From assembly GCA_963642995.1 (NCBI GenBank), contig CAVIIZ010000006.1:1-52186 (forward strand): a stretch of DNA of 52,186 nt. The letters run 5' to 3'. The DNA comes from CAVAWX01 sp963642995. Lineage in GTDB: Bacteria > Actinomycetota > Coriobacteriia > Coriobacteriales > QAMH01. Made by a program: the position numbers and the translations under genes. How positions within the stretch are numbered: the stretch's first letter is position 1; every line of letters starts with the position of its first letter. The notes beneath the pieces were generated by a model, which saw nothing but the letters and a program-made list of their open reading frames with translations, made no database searches and was not told the origin of the DNA. This document shows, piece after piece, positions 9,361 through 17,116 of the stretch.

Positions 9361-9383
9361 GGCGGCGAAAGGAGGGGCGCGCG

Positions 9384-10286
9384 GTGAAGCTGAAGGTGCA
9401 TGTGGCAGACAACGCGGGCGCGTGCTACGGGGTGAAGCGGGCGATAGAGATGGCGCACGAGGCCGCCGCGGCGGCGCGGGAGAGCGGCCCGCGAGAAGGC
9501 GTGCGCAAGGAGGGTTTCGGGGATGCCGGAGGCGGCGCGGCGGCGCCCGTGCACACCTTGGGGCCTCTCATCCACAACCCGCGCGTGGTGAACGCGCTGG
9601 CACGCGACGGCGTCGAGGTGGCCGGCACCATCGACGAGGCGGAGCGGGGCATCCTCGTCTTGCGCAGCCACGGCACGGCGCCCGCGCTCGTCGAGCAGGC
9701 GCACGCGCGGGGCTTTCGCGTGGTGGACGCCACCTGCCCCTACGTGAGCAAGGTTCAAAAACAGGCGCGGCATCTGGCGCGGGAAGGCTACGCCGTGCTG
9801 ATCGTGGGCGAACCCGGGCACGCGGAAGTCGAGAGCATACGCGCGTGGGGCGGCGATGCCGTGTGCGCGGTGTGCGATGCCCCGGACGAGCTGCCGGACA
9901 CGTTGCCGGCAAGGCTCGGCGTCGTCATCCAGACCACCCAAAGCGCCGCGCGCGTCGAGGCGGTGCTGGAGGCGGTGCGTGGGCGCGTGGAGGAGCTGCG
10001 CGTGGAGAAGACCATATGCAGCGCCACCGAGAAACGCCAGGAGGCCGCGGCGGCGCTCGCGCGCAAAAGCGACGTGATGGTCGTCGTGGGCGGGCGCAAC
10101 TCGGCGAACACGAGGCGGCTGGCCGAGACGAGCGCGAAGGGCTGCGCACGTGTCCACCACATCGAGGACGCGGCAGAGATCGAGGCCGCGTGGTTTCGCG
10201 ACGGCGACGCGGTGGGGGTGACGGCGGGCGCATCGACGCCGCAAGAGCAGATCGACGAGGTGGCAGAGCGGCTGCGCGGGCTGTGA
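9384..10286 (+). CDS. ispH: 4-hydroxy-3-methylbut-2-enyl diphosphate reductase (LytB)
   Basis: Last step of the MEP pathway, producing IPP and DMAPP with a [4Fe-4S] cluster. The cluster cysteines are visible in AGACYGVKRA (C14), DATCPYVSK and TICSATEKRQ. Other active-site motifs are LGPLIHNP, RSHGT, GEPGHAEVE and TTQS. GTG 9384 with a perfect AAAGGAGG 9 bases upstream decides the start. Between the first cysteine and LGPLIHNP there is an unusual insertion of about 25 residues rich in Ala, Gly and Arg. The protein has 300 residues. It is the last gene of the plus-strand run and is followed by an 18-bp stem-loop. Confidence 0.95.
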   Translation: MKLKVHVADNAGACYGVKRAIEMAHEAAAAARESGPREGVRKEGFGDAGGGAAAPVHTLGPLIHNPRVVNALARDGVEVAGTIDEAERGILVLRSHGTAPALVEQAHARGFRVVDATCPYVSKVQKQARHLAREGYAVLIVGEPGHAEVESIRAWGGDAVCAVCDAPDELPDTLPARLGVVIQTTQSAARVEAVLEAVRGRVEELRVEKTICSATEKRQEAAAALARKSDVMVVVGGRNSANTRRLAETSAKGCARVHHIEDAAEIEAAWFRDGDAVGVTAGASTPQEQIDEVAERLRGL

Positions 10287-10317
10287 GGGGCGAGGCGGCG
10301 CTGTGCGCGCACGCTGC

Positions 10318-10365
10318 CCGCAGGCCCTTTCCGCCACGCGAGACGGCGGCGGAAAAGGCTTGCGG
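10318..10365 (+). terminator. Long stem-loop after ispH, no U-tract
   Basis: An 18-bp stem pairs 10318-10335 with 10348-10365, with one G-U pair and one mismatch, around a 12-base loop. It lies 31 bases after the ispH stop. There is no run of T after it, so it resembles the U-less (I-shaped) terminators proposed in actinobacteria rather than a classic intrinsic terminator. Confidence 0.55.
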
Positions 10366-10388
10366 CGCACGTGGAAGCGGTGCGCAAA

Positions 10389-10397
10389 TGCTACAAT
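10389..10397 (+). promoter_or_regulatory. Extended -10 promoter of tRNA-Arg
   Basis: TGCTACAAT forms an extended -10 element (TGn plus TACAAT) ending 10 bases before the mature tRNA 5' end. No convincing -35 lies at 16-18 bases. Confidence 0.55.
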
Positions 10398-10407
10398 GCG
10401 TGGCCGT

Positions 10408-10483
10408 GCCCTCGTAGCTCAGGGGATAGAGCATCGGTTTCCTAAACCGAGTGTCGGCGGTTCGATTCCGTCCGGGGGCACCA
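10408..10483 (+). tRNA. tRNA-Arg (anticodon CCU)
   Basis: Full cloverleaf: acceptor GCCCTCG (10408-10414) pairs with 10473-10479 with one G-U; D stem GCTC/GAGC; anticodon stem TCGGT/ACCGA around TTCCTAA, anticodon CCT at 10441-10443; T arm with loop TTCGATT; discriminator A and an encoded CCA (10481-10483). It reads AGG codons. The 172 bases that follow, to the end of the next gene, show no other gene. No duplicate of the tRNA 3' end was noticed downstream, so there is no sign of an integrated element. Confidence 0.97.
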
Positions 10484-10655
10484 GCAAACTCGCATTTCAA
10501 AAAACGGGCGATGAGCGGCTCTTTTTGATTCCAGCGAAGTCGGATTCGCCACACGGCGTTGTGGCGCTTGGCGGGCTTTTGCGTTTTCCCGCTTTCCCGT
10601 TGCACGACCTTTCATCCGCCGCGGCTGCGCCCACGCCCGCAAAGGGGCGCCGCGC

Positions 10656-12173
10656 CTACTCTTGCACGCGTATCTCCACGTCCTTGTCCAGACCGTAGAA
10701 CTTGCGAAACCAACCGGCGAGCATCTCGGTGTTCGGATCCGCGTGCCACACGAGATCGCCTGCGTGCAGGGAAGGCAGGTCCAACTCCGTGGAACCCGAC
10801 GCCTTCGCCTCCTGCACCAACTGCGCACGCTCCACGTCCACCGCGTGAACGGGCGCGTAAAGCGCCGCGAGGACCGCAAACATCGACGCCGCCGCCGCAC
10901 AAGCGCACACCGCGAGCCTGCGGCTCGAAGCGGGAGCGCATCTGCCGGCCATCAGGCAGGCAAGGGCCGCGAGCAGGATATAGGAGGGCAAGTAGCACCG
11001 CGGGCCGTACCTGCTCACAACCAGCAAGGGCAACGCGAGGGCGACGGCATACAGGAAGGCGAGAAGCGCCTTCTTGCAGCCGTCGCGCCACAGCAGGACG
11101 CACCACGCGAGCAACGCCGCGGCGCACGCGAGGCACGCGGCGACATTGGCGCATTTCAGCAGAAAGGAGAGCCGGTCCGGCGCAGCCAGGGAGTACCAGA
11201 TGCCGTACGCCGCGACGACGAGGAAGACGACGGCGAAGCAAGCCATGGCACGTGCACGACGCCTGTTCCCCGCACGGCGTGCCCGGATGCAGGACACGAC
11301 CGCAAGCATGCAGAAAAACGCCTGCATGGGCCATGCGTGCACGACCAGGTAGGGCGACATGCTCTTCGAGAGGCAGTTAAACGCGCTGTGGACGAAGCCG
11401 CCCGGAGCCATCTGGCGGTAGGATTCGCCGTTCACCTGAACAGGGTCGTTGCCTTGGGCAATGGAGAGGTAGGCGCTGTTGGAGAACATGAGGGCCGCGC
11501 CGGCGAGCGCGCAGAGTAAAAACGCGAGCTGGGCCAAGTCGGTCTTTCCGTGGCGGCGCTTCGTGTAGACCAAGACGGCAAACGAGGCGGCAATGTTGAC
11601 GACAGTCATGGTCTCGACCACGAGCGAGGTGAGAAAGCCGAGCACGGCCAAGGGCAAAACGAGCTTTTTGCAAGGGCGGTACCCATCGTCCAGGCACCCG
11701 CGCACGGCCACAAGGTAGAGCAATACGAGCAGAGCCGAGAACGTGTAGTTCACGAACCCGGAAGTCCACACGAGGCCTTGGGCGAACACGGGCGCCGGCA
11801 CGAGGAAGACGAGCAGCAGGCACAGCCAGAACATGCAGGCGTCCTTTCGGCCCGAGAGTTTTTGCACGCACAAGGCGATGCCCGAAAGCGTCGCCGCGGC
11901 GACAGGGGCATGCAGGAAGGGCACGCGCGTCAAGGCGACGCAAAGGAGGTTCGAGAAATAGCGGCCGTTGTAGGCGGCGAAAAATGAGGCGATCCGCTTG
12001 TCGGATGCGTAGCTGCCCCAATACCAGTCGTCGCCTGAAAACGGGAAGAGGGAGCACAGGGCCACGAGCGCCGCGAAGGTCGCGAGCAGGACAGGCCAGG
12101 GCACGGCGCATATGCGCGCCGGCTTCCACCTGAAGCCGCCTGCATGCTCTTGAACCGCCGATGTCCGGGTCAT
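10656..12173 (-). CDS. Polytopic membrane protein, DUF6056-like
   Basis: 505-residue integral membrane protein with about ten or more hydrophobic helices. Helix one (about residues 26-44) is followed by SGDDWYWGSYAS (46-57) and NGRYFSNLLCVALTR. An acidic loop after the first helix and a conserved NGRY/F stretch are typical of DUF6056-type proteins and reminiscent of membrane GT-C glycosyltransferases, so a role in modifying surface glycans with a lipid-linked donor is possible but not shown. The C-terminal 60 residues are soluble and acidic. ATG 12173 is chosen because it begins the conserved region and AAAGGGG lies about 12 bases upstream; longer readings run into rdgB antisense. It sits between tRNA-Arg and rdgB with no related gene adjacent. 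No exact function is claimed. Confidence 0.8.
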   Translation of the reverse strand: MTRTSAVQEHAGGFRWKPARICAVPWPVLLATFAALVALCSLFPFSGDDWYWGSYASDKRIASFFAAYNGRYFSNLLCVALTRVPFLHAPVAAATLSGIALCVQKLSGRKDACMFWLCLLLVFLVPAPVFAQGLVWTSGFVNYTFSALLVLLYLVAVRGCLDDGYRPCKKLVLPLAVLGFLTSLVVETMTVVNIAASFAVLVYTKRRHGKTDLAQLAFLLCALAGAALMFSNSAYLSIAQGNDPVQVNGESYRQMAPGGFVHSAFNCLSKSMSPYLVVHAWPMQAFFCMLAVVSCIRARRAGNRRRARAMACFAVVFLVVAAYGIWYSLAAPDRLSFLLKCANVAACLACAAALLAWCVLLWRDGCKKALLAFLYAVALALPLLVVSRYGPRCYLPSYILLAALACLMAGRCAPASSRRLAVCACAAAASMFAVLAALYAPVHAVDVERAQLVQEAKASGSTELDLPSLHAGDLVWHADPNTEMLAGWFRKFYGLDKDVEIRVQE

Positions 12174-12198
12174 GTTCGGTGAAGCCCCTTTCTTGAGA

Positions 12199-12852
12199 TC
12201 AGCCCTGTATCTTCTCCAGCAGCGCCTGCAGGGCCCGGCCGCGGTGGCTGACGGCGTCTTTTTGCGCGGGCGCGGCCTCGGCCGTGGTGATGCCGCCCAG
12301 GTCGTCGGAGATGAAAAGCGGGTCGTAGCCGAAGCCGTTTTCCCCGCGCGGCGCGTGCGCGATGCGGCCTTCGCAGGCGCCGCTTGCCACCAGCTCGCGG
12401 CCGTCGGGCAAGAGCAGGACGACGGTGCTGGTGAAACGCGCGGTCCGCTCTTCGTCCGGCACGCCTTCCAGCTCGGCCAGCAGCTTCGCGTTGTTGTCGG
12501 CGTCGCTTGCATCGGCGCCGGCATAGCGGCTCGAGTAGACCCCGGGCCGTCCGCCCAGCGCGTCCACCACAAGCCCGCTGTCGTCGGCGATGGCCGCCAG
12601 CCCCGTGTGCGCGAGCGCGGCGGCGGCCTTGATGCGCGCGTTGCCCTCGAAGCTGTCGGCGTCTTCGACGGGCTCGGGAAAATCCCCGAACTCGGAGAGG
12701 GCGTGAAATTCCCAGCCACAGGGCGCGAGTATGCGCTCTATCTCGACGAGCTTGTGCGCGTTGTTCGTCGCGATGACCACCCGGCGCAGATCGCGGGGGA
12801 GCTGCGAAGCATCCGCGGCCTGCAGGACGTTCGCCTCGTCTGAAGCCGTCAT
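12199..12852 (-). CDS. rdgB: XTP/dITP diphosphatase (RdgB/HAM1 family)
   Basis: Removes non-canonical purine nucleoside triphosphates (ITP, dITP, XTP) from the pool. Motifs: ATNNAHK (residues 28-34), SFEGNARIKA, DDSGLVVDALGG, GVYSSRYAG, GFGYDPLF and the C-terminal SHRGRAL. The N-terminus carries about 20 extra residues before the family start. ATG 12852 lies 2 bases after the rph stop and GGAGAGGG is inside the rph end, so rph-rdgB are translationally linked. The 217 residues are near normal. Confidence 0.95.
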   Translation of the reverse strand: MTASDEANVLQAADASQLPRDLRRVVIATNNAHKLVEIERILAPCGWEFHALSEFGDFPEPVEDADSFEGNARIKAAAALAHTGLAAIADDSGLVVDALGGRPGVYSSRYAGADASDADNNAKLLAELEGVPDEERTARFTSTVVLLLPDGRELVASGACEGRIAHAPRGENGFGYDPLFISDDLGGITTAEAAPAQKDAVSHRGRALQALLEKIQG

Positions 12853-12854
12853 TT

Positions 12855-13610
12855 TCACCGCTTTCCCTCTCCATCGCCGCCTGCGAGCGCTTCTTTTTGC
12901 GCGGCGATCAGCTCGAAGATGCCGTCTTGGGCCATGTCGAGCATGCGGTCGAGCTTGTCGCGCGAAAACGGCGTGCGCTCTCCCGTGCCCTGCACCTCGA
13001 CGACGTCGCCGTCGGCGTTCATCACGAGGTTCATGTCCACCTCCGCGCGGCTGTCCTCGGAGTAGTCGAGGTCGAGCAGGAGACGCCCTGCCACCTGGCC
13101 TACGCTGATGGCGGCCACCTGGCCTGTCAGGGGGTCGCCGGAGATCTTGCCCGCGGCCTTCCAGGTGCGCAGCGCGTCGGCGAGCGCCACCCACGCGCCC
13201 GTGATGGAAGCCGTGCGCGTGCCGCCGTCTGCCTGCACGACGTCGCAGTCCACGTGGAAGGTGACCTCGCCGCCGAGCGCGTCCATGTCCACCACCGTGC
13301 GCAACGACCGGCCTATCAGGCGCTCTATCTCCATGCTGCGTCCCTGACGGCGGCCGACTTCGCGCGGGGTGCGCGTGCCCGTCGAGGCGGGCATCATCGC
13401 GTACTCGGCCGTGACCCACCCCTTCCCGCTGCCGCGCCGCCACCTCTTCACGCTCTCGTCGATGGTGACCGCGCACAAGACCTTCGTCTTGCCGCATTCT
13501 ATCAGACACGAGCCGGGCGCCGTCTCGAGCACGTGGCGCCGTATCGTGCACGGGCGTTTCTCGGCAGGCCCGCGCCCGTAGCTACGTGCAAGCCCGATGT
13601 TCACTGTCAT
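12855..13610 (-). CDS. rph: Ribonuclease PH
   Basis: Phosphorolytic 3'-5' exoribonuclease that trims tRNA 3' ends. Signatures: the start region SYGRGPAEKRPCTI, GSGKGWVTAEY, REVGRRQGRSMEIERLIGRSLR, QADGGTRTASITGAW and DLDYSEDSRAEVDMN. ATG 13610 has AAAAGGAGAT 8 bases upstream, which decides the start over a longer reading of 281 codons. At 251 residues it is slightly longer than the usual 240-245. murI-rph-rdgB is a recurrent order in Gram-positives. Confidence 0.96.
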   Translation of the reverse strand: MTVNIGLARSYGRGPAEKRPCTIRRHVLETAPGSCLIECGKTKVLCAVTIDESVKRWRRGSGKGWVTAEYAMMPASTGTRTPREVGRRQGRSMEIERLIGRSLRTVVDMDALGGEVTFHVDCDVVQADGGTRTASITGAWVALADALRTWKAAGKISGDPLTGQVAAISVGQVAGRLLLDLDYSEDSRAEVDMNLVMNADGDVVEVQGTGERTPFSRDKLDRMLDMAQDGIFELIAAQKEALAGGDGEGKR

Positions 13611-13715
13611 GCCGCATCTCCTTTTCCCGCGTTTTCCCGTGCAACGCGCCGCGAAAGGCGCCTCGCCGGCCGACGTGCCCGCGGCCGCCTGCCCGCGCAT
13701 GCGCCGCCGCGCGCC

Positions 13716-14582
13716 TCACAAAGCCAGCTCGTCGAAGCCCACGTGCGCGACGCGCTCGAGGGGCTTGCCGTATATCTTGCCGCCGACCTGCCGAAAATCC
13801 TCCAAGTCGGTGCCCGTGGTGAAGAACTCGCACGGCGCGGCGGGCGTCTCGTCGTGCAAATGCCCGCGGGACGCGAGCGTGGCCACGACCTCGTCTGCCG
13901 TCTCGGCGCTCGACGAGATGAGCTTCACGTCGCGGCCCACCGCCTGCTGCACGAGCGGGGCGAGCACCGGATAGTGCGTGCAGCCCAGCACGAGGGTGTC
14001 GACACCCGCCTTTTTCAGCGGGTCGAGGTAGTCGCGCGCGATCTCGGTGAAGGCCGGGCGCAGGTAGACGTCGGCGGCGTCGGCCGTCAGGCGCTCGACG
14101 GGGGAATCGGAGCGGCGCAGGCCCTCCTCCACGATCTCGACGAAGCGCGGGGCGGCCGCAGAATACACGGTGATGCCCGCATCGAGGCTGCGTATGGTGT
14201 CCGAGTACATGCCCGAATCGACCGTGGCCCTCGTGGCGATGACCCCGCAGCGCCTGTTGCGCGTCGCCCGCACCGCCCCGCGCGCCCCCGGCTCGAGCAC
14301 GCCCATGACGGGCACGGAAAACTCCATCTGCGCGAGCGAGAGACCTGCCGCCGTGGCCGTGTTGCACGCGATGACGATGAGCTTGACCTCGCGGCGGGCA
14401 AACCACGTGCACAGCTCGCGCACGAAGCCGCGCACTTCGCGCAAATCGCGCGAGCCATAGGGACAGCGGGCGGTGTCGCCGAAGAAGAGCAGCTGCTCGC
14501 CCGGGAGCTTTTCGCGGATGGCGCGGGCGACCGTCAGGCCGCCGAAGCCGGAGTCGAATATGCCGATGGGCGCGTTGTTCAT
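13716..14582 (-). CDS. murI: Glutamate racemase
   Basis: Makes D-glutamate for peptidoglycan. The catalytic pair is visible: C73 in IACNTATAA and C201 in LGCTHYP, together with FDSGFGGLTV (residues 9-18) and GDTARCPYG. ATG 14582 starts at the homology boundary (MNNAPIGIFDSG); ATG 14591 would add three residues. No clear Shine-Dalgarno is present for either. The 288 residues are normal. It is divergent from the cysteine desulfurase, with about 50 bases between starts. Confidence 0.95.
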   Translation of the reverse strand: MNNAPIGIFDSGFGGLTVARAIREKLPGEQLLFFGDTARCPYGSRDLREVRGFVRELCTWFARREVKLIVIACNTATAAGLSLAQMEFSVPVMGVLEPGARGAVRATRNRRCGVIATRATVDSGMYSDTIRSLDAGITVYSAAAPRFVEIVEEGLRRSDSPVERLTADAADVYLRPAFTEIARDYLDPLKKAGVDTLVLGCTHYPVLAPLVQQAVGRDVKLISSSAETADEVVATLASRGHLHDETPAAPCEFFTTGTDLEDFRQVGGKIYGKPLERVAHVGFDELAL

Positions 14583-14621
14583 ACCGGGCATTCTACACGC
14601 GACGCACGCCGCGCGGTGCGC

Positions 14622-14627
14622 TATGCT
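14622..14627 (+). promoter_or_regulatory. Candidate -10 for a leaderless cysteine desulfurase mRNA
   Basis: TATGCT at 14622-14627 lies 7 bases before ATG 14635, which would put the transcription start on or one base before the initiation codon. No Shine-Dalgarno precedes this ATG, which fits leaderless initiation. Confidence 0.35.
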
Positions 14628-14634
14628 TGAAAAC

Positions 14635-15852
14635 ATGCACGACGACGAGACCATATACCTCGACCATGCGGCGGCCACGCCCATGGACCCGGCCGCCATC
14701 GCCGCGATGGAGCCCTATCTTGCGCGGGAGTTCTACAATCCGTCCGCGCCCTACGGGCCTGCGCGGAAGGTGAAGGCCGCGCTCGAGGACGCCCGCGCGC
14801 GCATCGCGCACCTGATGGGGGCGCGTCCCGGCGCCATCACGTTCACCGCCGGCGCCACCGAGGCCAACAACCTCGCGCTCTCGGCGGCAGACGGCGAGGT
14901 GCTCGTCGCGGCGGGCGAGCATGCCAGCGTGCTCGAGGCGGCACGTGCCCGCGGCGGACGGACGGTGGACCTGGAGCCCGACGGCTGCGTCGCGCCCGAA
15001 GCGCTCGAGGCGGCCCTGTCCGAGGACGTGGGCGTCGTCTCCATCGCATACGCCGACGGCGAGGTGGGGGCCGTGCAGCGGCTGCGCGACCTGGCCGCCG
15101 TCGTCGAACGCGAGCGCGCACGGCGCCTGGAGGCGGGCTGCGCGCGCCCCCTGCTCTTGCACAGCGACTGCTCGCAGGCTGCCGCGCACCTGAGCATGAA
15201 CGTCTCGTCGCTTCGCGCCGACCTGCTCACCGTCTCGGCGGCAAAGCTCGCAGGGCCCAAGCAGGTGGGCCTGTTGTGGGCGGCAGACGGCGTGGCCTTG
15301 CGTCCGCTCGTCTTCGGCGGCGGGCAGGAGGGCGGCGTGCGCTCCGGAACGGAAAACGTCGCCGGCGTGATGGGGTTCGCCGCCGCCTTCGAGGCCTGCG
15401 CGGCGCGGCGCGTGCAAGAGGGACGGCGCCTGACGGCCATGCGCGACGCGATGCGAGAACGGCTGCGCGCGGCCTTTCCCCAAGCGGTCTTCTCAGGCCC
15501 CGTCAAAAGCGCGCGGCGGCTGCCGAACCTCCTGCATGTCGCGTTTCCCGGGCTGTCCGGCTCGCGGCTGGTCGTCTTGCTGGAGCACCGCGGCGTGCTC
15601 GTGGGCACGGGCGCGGCGTGCGCGGCCAGCAAGATGCGCCCCTCCCCCGTGCTGGCCGCCATCGGGTTAAGCGATCGCGAAGCGGCCGGCAGCCTGCGCA
15701 TCAGCTTCGGCCCGCACACAAGCGAGGAGGAGGCAGCGCGTGCATGCGGCATCATCATAGAGGTGGTGAACGCCGAACAGGCGCGCGTGGCGGCGGCGGG
15801 CGCGGCAACGGATGCAACGGACACGGCGACGGCGACGGGGGCCGGGCGATGA
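14635..15852 (+). CDS. Cysteine desulfurase (NifS/IscS family)
   Basis: PLP enzyme that moves sulfur from cysteine to an enzyme persulfide. The N-terminal IYLDHAAATPM, TAGATEANN (71-79), H96 in GEHAS, HSDCSQ, the PLP lysine K204 in SAAKLAGPKQ, RSGTEN (237-242) and the persulfide cysteine C329 in GTGAACAAS are all present. The usual SAHK is SAAK here. ATG 14635 is favoured; ATG 14623 is also in frame. The tail ends in an Ala/Thr/Gly-rich low-complexity stretch. Its stop overlaps the mnmA start (ATGA), as in pairs where a dedicated desulfurase feeds MnmA. No iscU or sufU scaffold lies nearby, so the tRNA-thiolation role is preferred over general Fe-S assembly. Confidence 0.92.
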   Translation: MHDDETIYLDHAAATPMDPAAIAAMEPYLAREFYNPSAPYGPARKVKAALEDARARIAHLMGARPGAITFTAGATEANNLALSAADGEVLVAAGEHASVLEAARARGGRTVDLEPDGCVAPEALEAALSEDVGVVSIAYADGEVGAVQRLRDLAAVVERERARRLEAGCARPLLLHSDCSQAAAHLSMNVSSLRADLLTVSAAKLAGPKQVGLLWAADGVALRPLVFGGGQEGGVRSGTENVAGVMGFAAAFEACAARRVQEGRRLTAMRDAMRERLRAAFPQAVFSGPVKSARRLPNLLHVAFPGLSGSRLVVLLEHRGVLVGTGAACAASKMRPSPVLAAIGLSDREAAGSLRISFGPHTSEEEAARACGIIIEVVNAEQARVAAAGAATDATDTATATGAGR

Positions 15853-17009
15853 TGCGCGCGGCACATGCGGGCGAGCGGGTCTTCGTCGGGATGAGCGGCG
15901 GCGTGGACTCCTCGCTGGCCGCGGCGCTCCTCGTCGAGGCGGGGTATGCGACGGTCGGCGTCTACATGCGCAACTGGACGCAAGACCTGCCGGGATATGC
16001 CTGCCCCTGGGCGCAAGACCTGGCCGATGCCGAGCGCGTCGCCGTGCAGCTGGGCATCGACTTGCAGGTATGGGACTACGAAGACGAGTACAAGCGCGAG
16101 GTCGTGGACTATCTGCTCGACTCCTATGCGCACGGACGCACCCCCAACCCGGACGTGATGTGCAACGAGAAGGTGAAGTTCGGCAGCTTCGCGCGCGAGG
16201 CCTTCCGGCGCGGCGCCGACTTCATCGCGACCGGCCACTACGCCCGCGCAGACGCATCCGGGCGGCTTTTCCGCGCCGCCGACGAGCACAAGGACCAGAC
16301 CTATTTCCTGTGGCGCGTGCCAGGCGCCGTCTTCGCGCGCACGCTGTTTCCCATAGGGGAGTTCGCGAGCAAAGACGAAGTGCGCGCCGCCGCCCGCGCG
16401 CGCGGCATCGAGACGGCGGAAAAGCCCGACTCCACCGGCGTGTGCTTCATAGGGCCGGTGAGCATGCGGCAGTTCCTGCTCGCGCATCTGGGAAAGAAGC
16501 CGGGCGCGATAGTGGACGCGAAGACGGGCGAGCAGCTGGGAGTCCACGACGGCGCCTTCCTCTTCACCTTGGGGCAGAGAAAGGGGCTGGACCTGGGAGG
16601 AGGCCCTGCGCGCCGCGTCGTGCGCATCGACGTCGCCGCCAACGTGGTCTACGTCAGCGACGACGCGCGCGACCCCGCGCTTTCCTGCGATGGTCTGCGT
16701 CTCGAGGACTGCCGCTGGGTGTCGGGCACGGCGCCCGCAAACGGAAGCTACCTCGTGCGCACGCGGCACACGAGGGCCTTGGCGACAGCGCAGCTGGACG
16801 TGGACGCAGCAGGCGAGCCGGGCAGCGCCTGCAAACCGGGCGGCGCGGACGGCGGGACGCGCGAGGCGGCCGCCCCGGGCAAGACGGCGGCCCTCGCCTT
16901 CACCACGGCGCAGCAGGCCGTGGCGGCGGGCCAGGCCGTGAGCGTATACGACGGCGGCGAATGCCTGGGAGGCGGTTTCGCATGCGGCATGCAGCCCTCA
17001 TCGACATAG
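15849..17009 (+). CDS. mnmA: tRNA-specific 2-thiouridylase
   Basis: Makes 2-thiouridine at the wobble position of Lys, Glu and Gln tRNAs. It has the ATP pyrophosphatase loop SGGVDSS (16-22), catalytic C105 in NPDVMCNEKVKF, ATGHYAR, KDQTYFLW, and the second catalytic cysteine C199 in DSTGVCFIG. The length is 386 residues. Near the C-terminus an Ala/Gly-rich insertion (about residues 318-345) interrupts the beta-barrel region. The start overlaps the desulfurase stop by four bases, giving tight stoichiometric coupling. Its last codons overlap the start of the ppx/gppA relic. Confidence 0.95.
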   Translation: MMRAAHAGERVFVGMSGGVDSSLAAALLVEAGYATVGVYMRNWTQDLPGYACPWAQDLADAERVAVQLGIDLQVWDYEDEYKREVVDYLLDSYAHGRTPNPDVMCNEKVKFGSFAREAFRRGADFIATGHYARADASGRLFRAADEHKDQTYFLWRVPGAVFARTLFPIGEFASKDEVRAAARARGIETAEKPDSTGVCFIGPVSMRQFLLAHLGKKPGAIVDAKTGEQLGVHDGAFLFTLGQRKGLDLGGGPARRVVRIDVAANVVYVSDDARDPALSCDGLRLEDCRWVSGTAPANGSYLVRTRHTRALATAQLDVDAAGEPGSACKPGGADGGTREAAAPGKTAALAFTTAQQAVAAGQAVSVYDGGECLGGGFACGMQPSST

Positions 17010-17116
17010 GGTCGAACACGATACGGCGCGTCGCCTACGATTTGGAAGGCGGGCACGCGACGCGCCTGTTCTCGAAGAAGCGCATGACCGGGCTGGCCGA
17101 CTACGTGGATGCAGAT
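16982..17116 (+). pseudogene. N-terminal relic of a Ppx/GppA-type phosphatase
   Basis: From ATG 16982, in a frame overlapping the mnmA end, translation gives MRHAALIDIGSNTIRRVAYD and continues LEGGHATRLFSKKRM...GLADYVD. The IDIGSNT(I/V)R motif plus the following strand pattern is the phosphate-binding N-terminus of exopolyphosphatase/GppA proteins. After about 45 codons the similarity stops where the antisense metal ATPase gene begins. The frame then runs on only as antisense of the ATPase. The remaining 250 or more codons of a normal Ppx are absent. It looks like a deletion or inversion junction. Confidence 0.65.

Noticed and set aside
10408..10500. tRNA-Arg as an attachment site for an integrated element
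   Set aside because: No integrase and no duplicated tRNA 3' end was found downstream; the neighbouring genes are housekeeping genes.
10495..10530. Possible intrinsic terminator after tRNA-Arg (A-run, GAGCGGCTC, TTTTT)
   Set aside because: The potential stem is only about three base pairs around CGG; too weak to support.
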